A stretch of 64,000 nucleotides of DNA, from contig JAUIRK010000056.1 of assembly GCA_030549495.1 (NCBI GenBank), forward strand, positions 18,298-82,297, read 5' to 3'. Numbering within the stretch: position 1 is the first letter of the stretch; each line of letters begins with the position of its first letter. Positions 11,506 through 22,044 of the stretch are shown here, piece after piece. Position numbers and translations under genes: made by a program. This stretch comes from Nectonema munidae. Its lineage: Eukaryota; Nematomorpha; Nectonematoida; Nectonematidae. The notes beneath the pieces are model-generated. The model made no database searches and was not told where the DNA came from. It saw only the letters and a list, made by a program, of their open reading frames with translations.

Positions 11506-14500
11506 GTAAGATCACTCCCGATTTATTTTTACAAATCTAATTTTTTGAAGACACATAAACATCCTTATACTGTCATTAACTTTTTTTTTGTTAAATTAGC
11601 TCTGCAAAAATAAAAAAGACAGAACTGAAAAATATACACCTTAAATTAAATCCTTCTACATTGTATAACAGTCCATAATAAGAGAGATATTTCATATTTC
11701 ATAAGTATAATACCAATTGGACAAAATATTTTTTCGCTTACATTGTATAAAAAAGGACTTCATTTTTCTTGAAATGGCATTAGATTTACAAATATTTATT
11801 AACTGTACCTGAAATATGTTGATTTTATCAATACAAAGTAAATCAACACCAAAATACTTCAATTCAATTGTCATTTACTTTCATCAAGTACATTTTTTTG
11901 ATTTGTTTCAAATAACTTTTTTTCTATTAATTTATCATTTTTTTAGTATAAAATCTATTTTATGACAAAAATGATATTATTATTTGACCCAAAAGTTTTA
12001 TTTTAACAAAGGATATAAACAATAAAAATGATTTCGAAAACTACCAAATAAATTGCGTATTTAATTATTATTTTAATTCAAAACTAATATTTGCTTTTCA
12101 TTCAAACTTTGAAAAATATTTAGCTCTTCACTCTAGTAGTATTGATAGAACGGGAAATCTTCCATTTTGGGTAAAATGAATTTATTGAAAATGTAATTGT
12201 ACATATATTATTTCCAACTAATTATTATAATCTTTTGGGATATTGTTTTCACTTATTTTTAGGATCCTATCAAATACACTCGGCCTAGTCAAATGAATTA
12301 AAATACATTCTATATAGAATTTAGGATTACGTAAACATAATAATTAATATCCCTTGTGTAATACGAGCAGGACCGCGCATTCGGATATTTTTAGGGGATG
12401 GAAGTTGGAGTCGGTAACAAATAAAAATTGAAAGCCTGAATATTTTTTAATTATTTTAGCGCATTAAGTACCATAGAAATCAGACGATATTTAAAAAACG
12501 CAGACGATTTATATTCAAAGTCATTGAAAAAAGCAGACGAAGATGAAATTACTTATGTTCCCAAATGGGAGCATTGGGACTTAATGGGTTAAATAGTGGA
12601 AAAAAATTTATCATTTGTAAGCATATGAAGTGATCTTTCTTTAGAGGAAGCCGTAAGTAAGAGCTGTGGCTTAAATACTTTAAATTTTCAAGCATTTGAA
12701 GACAGGGTTGAATTTTTTATGTTGGATAATTTCCCTCCAACTCCACATTCCTGAATAAAAGAAAGATAATTGTTCATTCCCACTGTTTTCGTGTAAGAAT
12801 ATTCCGAAAATGGACAAAAATATTATAAAATCGCCGTGGTAATTTTCCTTATAAATCCGCCCATGTAGTCTCTCTATATTAAATGAATTGAGTAGGAAAA
12901 GAATACGCTTTATTCTAGAAAAAGTTTCGCTCTCTAGTTAACACTATCACAAGAATTTGGCATGATTTGAAAACTCTTTTAGTTTATAAGCCTCTTTGCG
13001 AGGATCTTGTGATTTTTCGCAAAATTTGCAACTAAATTTTTATTTTTACGGTGACTCATAGATAACATTTTCATATTTTTTGATCCCATACTAATTAATT
13101 AGTAAATCTTTTATTTCGAACCTTTTTCTGATTAGATAGTGTATTTAGTTTTTTTCAAAGAAAGACTTGGTTTAACCGGTTATCGACCACAATCAACATA
13201 TGTCAACTTTGCAAAAATGTGAATCGTCTGCGTTTATTAATGCTTTTTAATACAAATCTTCTGCTTTATACTAGATATCGTCTGATTATTCTGGTCGTTA
13301 ACGGGTTAAAGATGTAGTTTTATAAAGGATCAGGTCAACTCCGCCCATGTCAATTGGGTCACTAAATAATATTGAAGTAGAGGCTGAATTATCAAGAGAC
13401 CGAATTGACTTAAAGCCCAATTTGTGAAACACTGAATCTTTTATGGCCAAACTGTCCCGTAAACGTTTCATCTTACTTTTTCATCTATCATTTGCTACTT
13501 TTGTTCAGAAGTTTTTCGCAACACTGTCCAAAGTTATCAATCAGTATTTAGAATATTAAAAAGAAATTTGCACCTAATTCTTTAAATATTATTACTTAAC
13601 CCTCGCTTGGCCGTATAGGGCCTGAGTGGTCATGTGGTGTTTTGATTCAAAGATTTTAGATGAAAATTATTGATATATTGAAAAATGACTGACTATCCTG
13701 TAAATGTCAAAATATCTATTTACTTTAATATTTTAACCTTGAGAATTTAACGGTATCTATAAAAATTTTAAACTTTTTCATTATGCATTTTCCTTTGTAA
13801 AATTTGGAAGCTCTTTTGGAATAAATGAAAAATAAGATTAGCTTTTCCATAATAATTAATTTTTTAACATTGATTAGCTTAACTTAATAAAATTAAGTAA
13901 TGATAAATAAAGCTTTATATAACTTAATTACAACTGCATTACCTATTTTAAAATTAAACTCTTTTTGGCTGTTTCGGTCTATTACACGAATCTAAATTAG
14001 AGGAAAAATTGAGAAGTGTGCGTGCGTGTTAAGATTGCAAGACGGGTGAGGAAAAGTATTAAGAAATGCATAAACAAAAGATCAAATAATAAATCGATAT
14101 ATTTAAATTATTTCATTTTAACGTATGGCAATAACAATTTGTAAAATTGCTAATTTATAAGTGTTTCTACGTAAATTCCACCCATGCATTTATCCAAAAA
14201 TAATTTCAAAAAGGTAAAGTCGTTCATTTGAAATTTCCTTATTACAACTTATATTAGCTACACCAATTAGTTGAAATTTTTTAGTTCAAAAGTTATTACA
14301 CAAAAGCTGTCTATCATTAACTACATTTACGCGTATACTTATTTAACTCGATATAGTAATTTGTTAAATAAAATAATGCCTAGAACTATTTAAAAATTGA
14401 TGTATTAGTGGAAATTACTTCATTTTTGTTAAAAACTTTTGTTTTTTGGAATATCCTACTTCTTTTTTTATAGACTTTCATAAAACTCTTACTAAAAAAC

Positions 14501-16840
14501 TCGTAAGAAAGTTTAACTCACAGATCTTTTCGAAAAGTAAAGAAAATAAACTTTAATTTCATGGATAATGTTAGTGCACTTTCTGCTATTCAAGACTTTA
14601 TGCTTAGTTGTTGAATGCAATCTCAGCCAACATCCCAAATAAAAAGGAAGTGCACAAGGGATATAATGATCATCTCAACACTCAATAATACTTTGTGACT
14701 ACATTGTTTTGTATCAGATTTTTAAGATATATAATAGTATTTCCATTAAAGTTGGAAGGATTATGTCCTAAGATGAAAGTTTGTATCATAATCGAAGCTT
14801 TATATTTTTGATGATCTGCTTCCTGTCCGCCTAGAGAGGATTGATTGAGCAATGAAAACAATGACTACCCGACTTTGTCTGAAACTATTAATAATAATAA
14901 TTGCCTTAGATGTATGTGCAAGTAGAAATAAGATTTTTAAAACTTAGACGTTAACCCTTTCAGGACCAGGATAAAGGTTTCAGAATTTATGAATAATTTA
15001 TACATACGTGCTTATTTCCTACATTAACCAATTCAGGCACTGTTTTACGAAACTTGATCTATCCCTTGAAAATTGTAAAAGGGGTTAACTCATTTACGGC
15101 CAATCTTCTTATTTTGGAACATAAGTAATTTCATCTTCGTCTGCTTTTTTCAATGACTTTGAATATAAATCGTCTGCGTTTTTTAGATATCGTCTGCTTT
15201 GCTTGGCCTTAAATGGGTTAAACTTAAATTAATTATTTATCTCGATTCTCTCAAAATCTCGTATTTTTCTATATCTATTGTGCTTGAAAGTGTTAGATAA
15301 AAAAGGCGTAAAACTATATTCATGCTTCATTTTTGCGTGGAATGCGTTTTAGATATTCTATTTCAAAATTAACGACTTGCCTGCGATTCCTTATTTTCCA
15401 GTTGACAAAATGGATGAATGGCATAACTTTAGAAGTTACAGACTTTTTTACGCAAACCTGTACCTCCTGATATATGACGTCACATCAGATGATACTTTTA
15501 CGTATATTCGAATTCTTCGTGATCAAATTCTGTCTGCTAGAAAAAATGAATCCTTTTACATAATAGTCATAGGTATACATTTTTTCTTGATTAATCAATC
15601 AGTCTTTATTTCTTTTTTAGTATACTATTTTTTGTTTTGTTACAGTGCCTTTAACGAAAATCAAGCATTTTTAGAGAGAGAGAGTTCCCAGATTTAATTT
15701 TTAAAGAAAAACTTATCTCCCACAAAACTCCTCCTTTTTGAAAGTCTTTACTTTTGAAATAAATCGCAGAAAAAATTATATATTTTACATTGACTAAAAT
15801 TTTGAAGACATGTCTTTTATAGACATTTTTGAAAAGAAAAGTAATTTAAAAATTTTAATCTTTATTGAATTATTAAAATAAAAATATGGTAATTTTCTAC
15901 TATGGTAAAAAGGATTCCCTTCTAATCCAGATAACAAATTTAGTCCAAAAGAGAGATCCGAACTGGAAGCTCTTCTATTTCATAAAGATATCAACTTTAA
16001 ATAATTTTTTCACTTTAAGTTAATTAGACGTTCTTCATTACGTTTCTTAAGTCGTAAAAAATGAACTATTTTTGAATTTTTCTATTACCAATTCCTTGTT
16101 AATGCGTGGAGTAATTAGATACTGGGTTTGGGTTGGATCCACCATCAAGCCTCCTTTCCTCATAGTTCGATACAAGCAGCCAAAGAGTGCCTTCTTGACG
16201 AAAACATCACCCCACTGTACCTTTACCTTATTAATGCAGAAAACTAATTTTTGTGTATTCAATAAAATTTTAAAGATTAATAACTTTAAAGCAAAAAATT
16301 AATTAGAAGACAATTTTTAATTTGAAAAGCCGTTGTTATTTACTATTATTAAAATTCACAAGTTGATGGAGTCATATTATATATCTTTTCACAATATACT
16401 AACCAAATAAATAAAGTTGGGCATGAATTTTTATATGAAATAGAGATATTAGGTCCACGACTTTTGCGTGGTGTTCTTCAATAAGACTTAAAGATATGTT
16501 AGAATATTGTTAGTTCTGTTTCGTATTTTAATTTTATGTAATAATAACCAAGAAAAACATTTTTCTTCTAAATTGAATGTGACTTTCTTACAACATAATC
16601 AATGATTAAAAATTTGTTTAAGGAAACAAATATGATAGTGAAATCTGCAATTTACAAAAGCAGAAAAAAGTGCAAGCCTTTATCCGAAAGTCTTGGAAGA
16701 GTTCTCTATTGTATTGCTCAGCAAAGATGAATTGGCATATTTACGCTATATTTTCTGAAATTTTGAAAGTTTTCTATAACTTCGAAGCTGGCGCTAGATT
16801 TATTGGAATGCATGGCGTTTTACAAAAAAAGCATGCTTAG
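11353..16840 (+). CDS. RASL10-like small GTPase, three coding exons
   Basis: The spliced model joins 11353-11505, 15353-15572 and 16623-16840 in phase and encodes 196 residues, close to the roughly 203 of vertebrate RASL10A and RASL10B. It is a Ras-superfamily GTPase of the little-studied RASL10 subfamily, expected to bind GTP and act as a signalling switch. Visible motifs are the P-loop GAPGVGKS (residues 8-15), the NKxD motif GNKYD (125-129) and CSAK (156-159). The usual DxxG switch II is replaced by INDLPAIPYFP, as in RASL10, where this region reads ILDFPPISAFP. The block FIRKSWKSSLLYCSAK then MNWHI aligns with the vertebrate C-terminal half. The protein ends LQKKHA with no CaaX cysteine, unlike vertebrate RASL10. 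An upstream in-frame extension to an acceptor at 11333-11334 (VKRLDR before Met) leaves an additional 5' exon possible. Confidence 0.85.
12456..12592 (-). mobile_element. TTAA-type MITE, CGTCTGCGTT family
   Basis: Bounded by TTAG on the left (decayed TTAA) and TTAA at 12589-12592. The inner ends are GCGCATTAAGTACCA and, reverse-complemented from the right, CCCATTAAGTCCCA, an inverted repeat. On the minus strand the core carries AACATAAGTAATTTC, CTTCGTCTGC and AATCGTCTGCGTT, as at 6523 and 15085. Non-coding and nonautonomous. Confidence 0.8.
13172..13309 (+). mobile_element. TTAA-type MITE, CGTTAACGACCAG ends
   Basis: Flanked by TTAA at 13172-13175 and 13306-13309. The left end CCGGTTATCGACCA and the reverse complement of the right end CCCGTTAACGACCAG form clear inverted repeats. 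Inside is AATCGTCTGCGTT and TAGATATCGTCTG. The sister copy at 18247-18381 is nearly collinear. Confidence 0.85.
14951..15088. mobile_element. TTAA-type MITE, CCCTTTCAGG end
   Basis: Starts at TTAA (14951-14954) followed by CCCTTTCAGGACCAGG, and ends GTAAAAGGGG before TTAA (15085-15088). The ends share a CCC(C)TTT inverted repeat. Its right TTAA is also the left TTAA of the next MITE, so the two elements touch with one shared target site. Confidence 0.65.
15085..15221 (+). mobile_element. TTAA-type MITE, CGTCTGCGTT family
   Basis: Flanked by TTAA at 15085-15088 and 15218-15221. The ends CTCATTTACGGCCA and, reverse-complemented, CCCATTTAAGGCCA are inverted repeats. The core with AACATAAGTAATTTC, CTTCGTCTGC and AATCGTCTGCGTT matches 6523 almost base for base over 90 bp. 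It lies 131 bp upstream of RASL10-like exon B. Confidence 0.85.
15353..15572 (+). CDS. RASL10-like exon B (switch II region)
   Basis: The acceptor is GTTTTAG; the exon starts in phase 0 with IFYFKINDL and ends at ATAG|GTATAC, phase 1. It encodes the region with PVDKMDEW, LYLLIYDVTSDDTF and IRILRDQILSARK. This aligns with the RASL10 core PVNTLQEW, YILVYDI and IRQQILETR. The last complete residues, IIVI, lead into the split Gly codon of the GNKxD motif. Confidence 0.88.
15573..16622 (+). other. RASL10-like intron 2, with a SINE fragment
   Basis: A 1050-bp intron from GTATAC to TTTAAG. It holds a 5'-truncated SINE copy at 16118-16219. Decoy acceptors at about 15646 and 15930 give non-homologous peptides that stop soon. 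Confidence 0.7.
16118..16219 (+). mobile_element. SINE, 5'-truncated copy
   Basis: Matches the body and tail of the SINE at 24605-24747. It runs from GGGTTGGATCC (a decayed B box) through CATCAAGCCT, TTCCTCATAGTTCGATACA and the GTACCTTTACC tail. It lacks the A-box portion. Two overlapping open frames here, one per strand, are artefacts of this repeat. Confidence 0.8.
16623..16840 (+). CDS. RASL10-like exon C (NKxD, SAK, C-terminus)
   Basis: Begins after TTTAAG; the split codon G|GA gives Gly of GNKYD. It encodes 71 further residues with RKSWK, YCSAKMNWHIY and FSEILK, and then TAG at 16838-16840. The seven-A run before the end (16823-16829) is notable: a one-base length change there would extend the frame to a cysteine-containing tail, but not to a terminal CaaX box. 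Otherwise the exon looks intact. Confidence 0.88.
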
Positions 16841-16908
16841 TCCGCAAATCGCACACACTTTGAAAATTCCTTTTTATCTTTTTATTCATATGCCAAATAC
16901 TGTGTAAC

Positions 16909-16914
16909 AATAAA
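16909..16914 (+). terminator. polyadenylation signal of the RASL10-like gene
   Basis: AATAAA lies 69 bp after the stop codon of exon C, a normal distance for a short 3' untranslated region. Confidence 0.6.
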
Positions 16915-18246
16915 AACTTATCTCCGAGTCAAACTTGATCCACAAGACGAATTTCATGGCTAAAGTTGAATAAATTTGTTAAATCCGCAAAATTTAAAAG
17001 AAAAGGATTTAGATTTTATTTCTACACCTTTTTTTAAATAAATTTTTATAGATTTATTTTTAGTCACAAAATGGATTTGATGTCCTACCATATTGCTAAA
17101 ATATGAAGTGCCTTTTGTAAACGATTTCCTTCTCAACTCACCCTTCATTCATTTAGCTTTAACAAAAAAATGTCTCTTTTAAGAAGCTTTTTTGAACCAT
17201 TTTAGTATAAAGATTTTACATTTGACGTAAAATATAGAATACCCAGAGAAAAGTAATCAGGTGCATTTACTAATTACAGTTGTAAATTTTCTCATCCATA
17301 AGATCACAAATCAGTATGTTAAATCTACTAAATTAGGTTCTATGTTCTAATTAAAATAGAAGACTACTTTGACCCACAACTTTAATAATAAATGTATAAA
17401 CTTCATTGAAGAAGTAATAGAGTTAAATAAAATTTTTTATATACTATATTTATCATGAAATCCTTCTTTTTAAATTTTTGATAAGCTAAAAACATTTTTT
17501 TATAAACTCTAATATATTAGGCAGAGGTACAAAAGTTTAATAAAAAACAAACTCAAAATATTCAGGGTAAAGCATTCAAAGTTTCAAATAAAATATAAAG
17601 AGTTTATAATTAGTAGACATAAGTGATTTTAAAGTCAGTGTAACAAACTAATTAATTAAACTTACTAACGTATCTTCACGATTTATAACTTGCTTAATCC
17701 ATGTAACTAATTTTTTTCTGTGATATATATATGTATTTCCTAATTTTGTCAGAAAATGAAAAATTAAGGAAGTTGCATTTTCAAATATTATTAAAAAAAA
17801 AGGAATATAAAATTGATTTCAATTTATAATTTCTTGTCAGTTTCACGTTGACCCTCCTTTTTCCTAATTTTCACTTTATGAATATGCACCTTTGGTATAT
17901 TAGATAAATTAAGTTCACCTGCATTTGCTACGTTCATTTTCATTTCTATTAATAATTTCTTAAACTTGCAAGTTTCAAAACTTTTAGATGCGCAGCATTG
18001 AGTTTATATAAAAAAAATCAGTTTCAACTAGTGCTAGTTTTTGTCTATCCGAAATTTCCTGAAAAATTTGAAAAAAGAAAGATAGTTTTTTCTCTAATTT
18101 TCTGACGTCGTCTCAAGAAGAGAAATAAGGAGGCGAACATTACTAATTTGTCTTGTATTAAGTTTTTTACAAGTTTCAATTATTACGATCATCATTAGAC
18201 TATCTCTATACTAATGGCAAAGGCGGGAATATATTATTTATTCTCT
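16915..18246. other. gene-free AT-rich stretch
   Basis: No supported gene is present. The open frames are short and lysine/phenylalanine-rich, as expected by chance at this composition. The mildly GC-richer patch near 18100-18130 has no recognisable feature. Confidence 0.45.
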
Positions 18247-18381
18247 TTAACTGGTTATCGACCACGGGCGACATATGTGGACTCTACAAAAATAAAATCG
18301 TTTGCGTTTAAATGCTTTTTAATACAAATCTTTTGCTTTACATTAGATATCCTCTGGATATTCTGGTCGTTAACGGGTTCA
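18247..18381 (+). mobile_element. TTAA-type MITE, CGTTAACGACCAG ends
   Basis: The left flank is TTAA (18247-18250) and the right flank TTCA (18378-18381). The ends are CTGGTTATCGACCA and, reverse-complemented, CCCGTTAACGACCAG. It is collinear with 13172-13309, including GCTTTTTAATACAAATCTT and AGATATC. The right TTAA has decayed by one base. Confidence 0.82.
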
Positions 18382-18599
18382 AATAAACCAGCTACGAAAG
18401 GTTAGTAAAATCCTAGAAACATTAGTTTCAACCCCTTAACTCAACAATCTTAACGAAAATGCATACCCCTGAATAAAATCTAACCGGAGTACACAATCAT
18501 ACTGGTTACTATTTCCATACTACCATTAATTACAATGATATTAGCGAGGGTTGGATCTTTCGAGTATTAAAAAATATTTTAAATAATAACGTTTTATTT

Positions 18600-18700
18600 T
18601 TGTAAGGATAAGGAGTGGCTTTGTTTAGCCGAAGTCGGAAGGAAAGAGTCGGTGTTTAAGTTTATAAGTGCGTGAAGTCGGAGTGCGATTTTTTGAGTAC
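18600..18700. repeat. GGAGTCGGAGTC-like degenerate repeat
   Basis: Several GAAGTCGG and GGAGTGCG-like units occur over 100 bp. The complementary CCGACTCCAACTCC motif appears near 5600 and GGAGTCGG near 12395. This is a dispersed simple repeat in diverged form. Confidence 0.45.
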
Positions 18701-18763
18701 TAAGAGTCATCGTCATTCCAGTCCAAAAATGCCTTACTTATTTTTAATAAAACAAAGATTTAA

Positions 18764-18839
18764 CCCATTGAGGACCAGTCTGACATTAGTGTCTCAAGAA
18801 ATAAGAATCGTAGTCTTCAAAATTCTGTTCTTCAAAGGG
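18764..18839. mobile_element. tiny TTAA-type MITE (76 bp)
   Basis: Flanked by TTAA at 18760-18763 and 18840-18843. The ends are CCCATTGAGGACCAG and, reverse-complemented, CCCTTTGAAGAACAG. The end type is the same as at 4317-4444. The interior keeps TAGTGTCTCAAGAAAT, similar to GGTGTCCTAAGAAATT in the longer copy, so this looks like an internally deleted derivative. Confidence 0.8.
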
Positions 18840-18966
18840 TTAATAAAAGGCCATAAATAAGCAAGTTTTATTCTATAATAAAAATGAATTTTTAGTAGGA
18901 TAAAAACTTTATTCAAGTTATTTATTTTAGAAAGTGATATAGAATTTTAAAGAAGCTCTTACAAAA

Positions 18967-19098
18967 ATGTCCATAAGAAAAAATGATTCGGAAGAATTTT
19001 TTGAGAGTTCCCACCGTGAAATTCAGAGAATAACACAAGAATTATTAACAAGTGAATATTTTAAAAGAAGAAAATCTAATGAAAGTAAATTTATAGAA
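18967..19098 (+). CDS. candidate small coding exon, unidentified
   Basis: An ATG opens 44 hydrophilic codons (MSIRKNDSEEFFESS to KRRKSNESKFIE) up to a donor-like GTAAAT at 19099. The frame stays open to 19142 if unspliced. The charged, helix-forming composition differs from the Phe/Ile-rich chance frames nearby. A possible continuation after 19200 (IPEVYEHGKIIKF) has no phase-compatible acceptor that I can confirm. Family unknown. Confidence 0.22.
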
Positions 19099-19149
19099 GT
19101 AAATATATTTCATCTTTTTGATTTATTCAAACTTTATTTGTAAGGCATG

Positions 19150-20400
19150 ACGTAAAATTTGTTATAAAAATCAATTAGAAATTTAAATAGACACTTGCCA
19201 GAATTCCAGAAGTTTATGAGCATGGAAAAATAATTAAATTTATTAAGAATGATATTTCTTTATCACTTTTATTATGCCTTCGATACCACACTCTTTTTAA
19301 AGAAATAACAAGTACATTCTGAAATGTAAATTTTCCTATATAGATTATCGTTCTGCAACATGAAATTTAGAAAACCAAGTTTTCGTTTCAAAAAAAAGTT
19401 TAAATCATTAATTCTTAACATTTTTAAATGCCATCACTCAACATTTGACCAAACGGGCATTTAGCCGAATGAAATCGGGTCGAAAATGTACAAGTATGAA
19501 AGTAATGCCCCAAATCACGTTTGCAACTAAAATGTATAACTATTTTTTTAAAAATTATGTTAGATACAAAAAAATAAAAACATGCCTCACCGACTTAAAA
19601 TAAAAACAGGAAAAACGTTACCTTACCTAACCTCTACAACTTCTCAGCAGTGACTGTATCAGTGGCGAAGAAAGCTACTAACAAAGGCATGACTGGCTCA
19701 GAGTGTTTAAGCTGAGAATGGAAGTTACGCAATTCAACAATAGAGATACTAAACTTAAAGTTAATGCTGATTGTAACAGTTAGGACTGCTTCTTACAATT
19801 AACAGTACTATAACGAGTGTCACATACACGCAGGTACGTTTACTATATTTTTAGCCAAAATTAATTCGGCTAGTCTTCAGTATTGTGGAAGCATTATAAT
19901 ATGGCTCTCATTTTCGAACTTTTGCGAAATTTTAAAAAGTCTGGTCACACCATGCACAAAAATAGATGTGATTATGAGGGTTGCAGCAAATACGTATTTT
20001 CGAGTTTCAAATACAAATTATTTATTAATTTGAAAATACAATTACAAATACTTTTTTCATAAACTTAAATATGCTTACGCAGATGTTATAGCTTAGCGTA
20101 TCAAATTAACAAATATATTCATCATTTCGCTACACGTGATAGTTATAAATGGAAATTCTCTGGAGTGAATTTTGAGTTGCTTTTATTGATGTCCTGACAT
20201 GTGTGATATGATACGCCATAGTCTTGTATGTATATCATTGCATTTTACACAATACCAATACAAATAAAATTACATCAATTGGTATTTAATTACAAATACG
20301 AGTGTATTTGATCCAACCCCGGTGATTATCACTGGCATTATATTCTAGCGTAAGCTAAATACTTTCTATCTTAGAATTGCAAGAAATAAATGAAAGGAGG
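19150..20400. other. gene-free stretch upstream of the 20482 gene's 3' end
   Basis: No convincing gene is present. The segment 19620-19760 is GC-richer without an open frame. The region 19990-20330 is AT-rich with recurring ACAAATAC phrases, perhaps an old repeat. Confidence 0.4.
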
Positions 20401-20481
20401 CAAAAAAAAAAGGGTAAATTTATGATTATTAATAAAAAGAGCAATAAATATACACATATAATATATAAAAGACACCTTTAA

Positions 20482-21453
20482 CTAACCCATTCGATATCGA
20501 TTGCCACAGCCTTTTCTATTAAAATCTTTCCAATCATCAAACTTTCTTGTTTCGAATAACATTTTTTCTTCAGCCGCCTCTAATTGCATAGGAGTTGTGT
20601 CTTCCGATTTTGTTTTGGTACAACTAGCGACAGGTGAATGTTGGTGCATAATATTTTTACCGCAATTAAATTGCTTGTCGAACCACTCACTCACTGTCAC
20701 TGTAGGTAAACTTGGGTAACCTGCTCCAAAAACCTTTTTCTGCAAATCATCACGAAATAATAGGATTGCATTAGGGTTTGACTTCGAGTTAGCCCTTCTA
20801 TCTCTCTGAAAATCGGGAGAACGAGACAAGGTTTGAGGAGGAATTCTTTGCTTTGTCTCCAAAATATCAATTTCTTTATCAATCATCGTTATTTCTTTCC
20901 CTGTGAGTATTAATGCTCTCTCTATTTCATTTAAATAGTATTCTCTTTCTTCTTCTTCTAATTTCTCACGAGGATTCATTTCGTATTCTTTCATCGATGC
21001 TTGAAGTTGTTGAAGTTTTTTGGCATTTTTAATTATATTTTCTTTAATATTTACAACACGATTCGAGTCTGTCGAATTAGTGTCATCTTTTAAGAAAAAT
21101 GAGTCCTCAGAAATGTTGAAATATTGACACGTTTCACCAAATGACGTAAATAAATTCTTACAAATCAACAACTGCTGCAATCTCTCTTCTGGGTTATATT
21201 CAGGATAATATAGGAACAAGATAGCTATATAAAAATCAATGAGTAAGTATGGGAGATAATGTGTATGTACATCATCCAAATATTGATAGGATGAAATTAT
21301 TAATGAGAAATTTTTCAAATCTTCTTTGAACTTTAAAATGTCTACTTTTTGCAGCACTTCATTCTTTTCACTTTCCATGTTTTCGTATGGAGAGTATTTC
21401 ATATAGATATTTTTAAGAAAAGATAATCTATTTTGCAAAACGTCTATACTCAT
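20482..21453 (-). CDS. TAP42/IGBP1 (alpha4)-like regulator of PP2A-type phosphatases
   Basis: A 323-residue uninterrupted frame. The TAP42/alpha4 family binds catalytic subunits of PP2A, PP4 and PP6 in the cytoplasm, stabilises them and links them to TOR signalling. The N-terminal two thirds is helical, with YLLIDFYIAILFLYYPEY matching the family's YLLVPF-type helix and the pattern of Leu-rich repeats around FTSFGETCQYF. Coiled charged helices follow (EEEEREYYLNEIERAL). The C-terminal hallmarks are KVFGAGYPSLPTVTVSEWF and the end box DDWKDFNRKGCGNR, which correspond to the human KVFGAGYPSLPT and DDWKDTHPRGYGNR. Length is near the human 339. No intron interrupts the frame. An acceptor-like TTTTAG ends only 7 bp upstream of the ATG, so a 5' exon, untranslated or coding a few residues, is likely. 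Confidence 0.92.
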   Translation of the reverse strand: MSIDVLQNRLSFLKNIYMKYSPYENMESEKNEVLQKVDILKFKEDLKNFSLIISSYQYLDDVHTHYLPYLLIDFYIAILFLYYPEYNPEERLQQLLICKNLFTSFGETCQYFNISEDSFFLKDDTNSTDSNRVVNIKENIIKNAKKLQQLQASMKEYEMNPREKLEEEEREYYLNEIERALILTGKEITMIDKEIDILETKQRIPPQTLSRSPDFQRDRRANSKSNPNAILLFRDDLQKKVFGAGYPSLPTVTVSEWFDKQFNCGKNIMHQHSPVASCTKTKSEDTTPMQLEAAEEKMLFETRKFDDWKDFNRKGCGNRYRMG

Positions 21454-22044
21454 TTGACTTCTAAAACAGTTGAAATATAATAAAAAATCAATGATATATT
21501 TATTTAGGAGGGCAATGATAAAAAGAAAGCAAGAAATTCATAAAAAGTATCTCTGGAAATAATTTCTATGCTTTGAACTATAAACATTTTTTCTTGAATA
21601 TATTATTAGTATAATGCGTTCTCATTTTTTTCCAAATTAACTTCTAATTTAAATTAATGCGCTATGCAATAATATGTAATTTAAGATTTCTAACAAAAAT
21701 AAACATTTTATCCGAATAATTATATAAAGAATTTTACACACGTATACCCATTTTCAAAGTACGCTGTGTTTACAGGTGATATTCTTTTTTTTAAATAAAA
21801 ATCAGTCAAACCCGACAAAAAATCATTTAAATTAAACTGACTGACAAAATTAAAATGTTTATTCTTATAAAAATTTTTTTTATTATATACCTTTTAAAAT
21901 AAATTTCTTGTGATTTTTTGTATTTTTTTTATCTAAACACTTTAGGTGTTTAATTCTAAAATATTATTTGTAGAACATTATTTTACTCATCTTTTGGTAC
22001 AAATTGTTATCTAAATTTCTTATCTTTATACTTTAATATGTAAT
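21454..22044. other. 5' flank of the TAP42-like gene
   Basis: On the minus strand, a pyrimidine-rich acceptor candidate (CAACTGTTTTAG) lies just before the ATG, suggesting that the first exon lies somewhere in this AT-rich stretch. I cannot place it. No other feature is supported. Confidence 0.4.

Larger units (their letters stand above)
11506..15352 (+). other. RASL10-like intron 1, loaded with MITEs
   Basis: A 3.85-kb intron from GTAAGA to TTTTAG. It contains at least four TTAA-flanked MITEs (12456-12592, 13172-13309, 14951-15088, 15085-15221) and a further TTAA end (TTAACCCTCGCTTGGCC) at 13596. Otherwise it is AT-rich without other supported features. Confidence 0.7.

Noticed and set aside
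15645-15697. Alternative acceptor for the third RASL10-like exon at about 15646
   Set aside because: Joined in phase it gives VPLTKIKHF and then a stop, with no match to the GNKxD region; the exon at 16623 fits perfectly.
15931-16003. Alternative third RASL10-like exon starting with an Asp-Asn-Lys triplet
   Set aside because: It mimics the NKxD start but lacks the Asp at the right spacing and stops after about 24 codons without SAK; 16623-16840 carries the true C-terminal half.
16047-16302. Two overlapping open frames on opposite strands
   Set aside because: Both fall on a truncated SINE copy in an intron.
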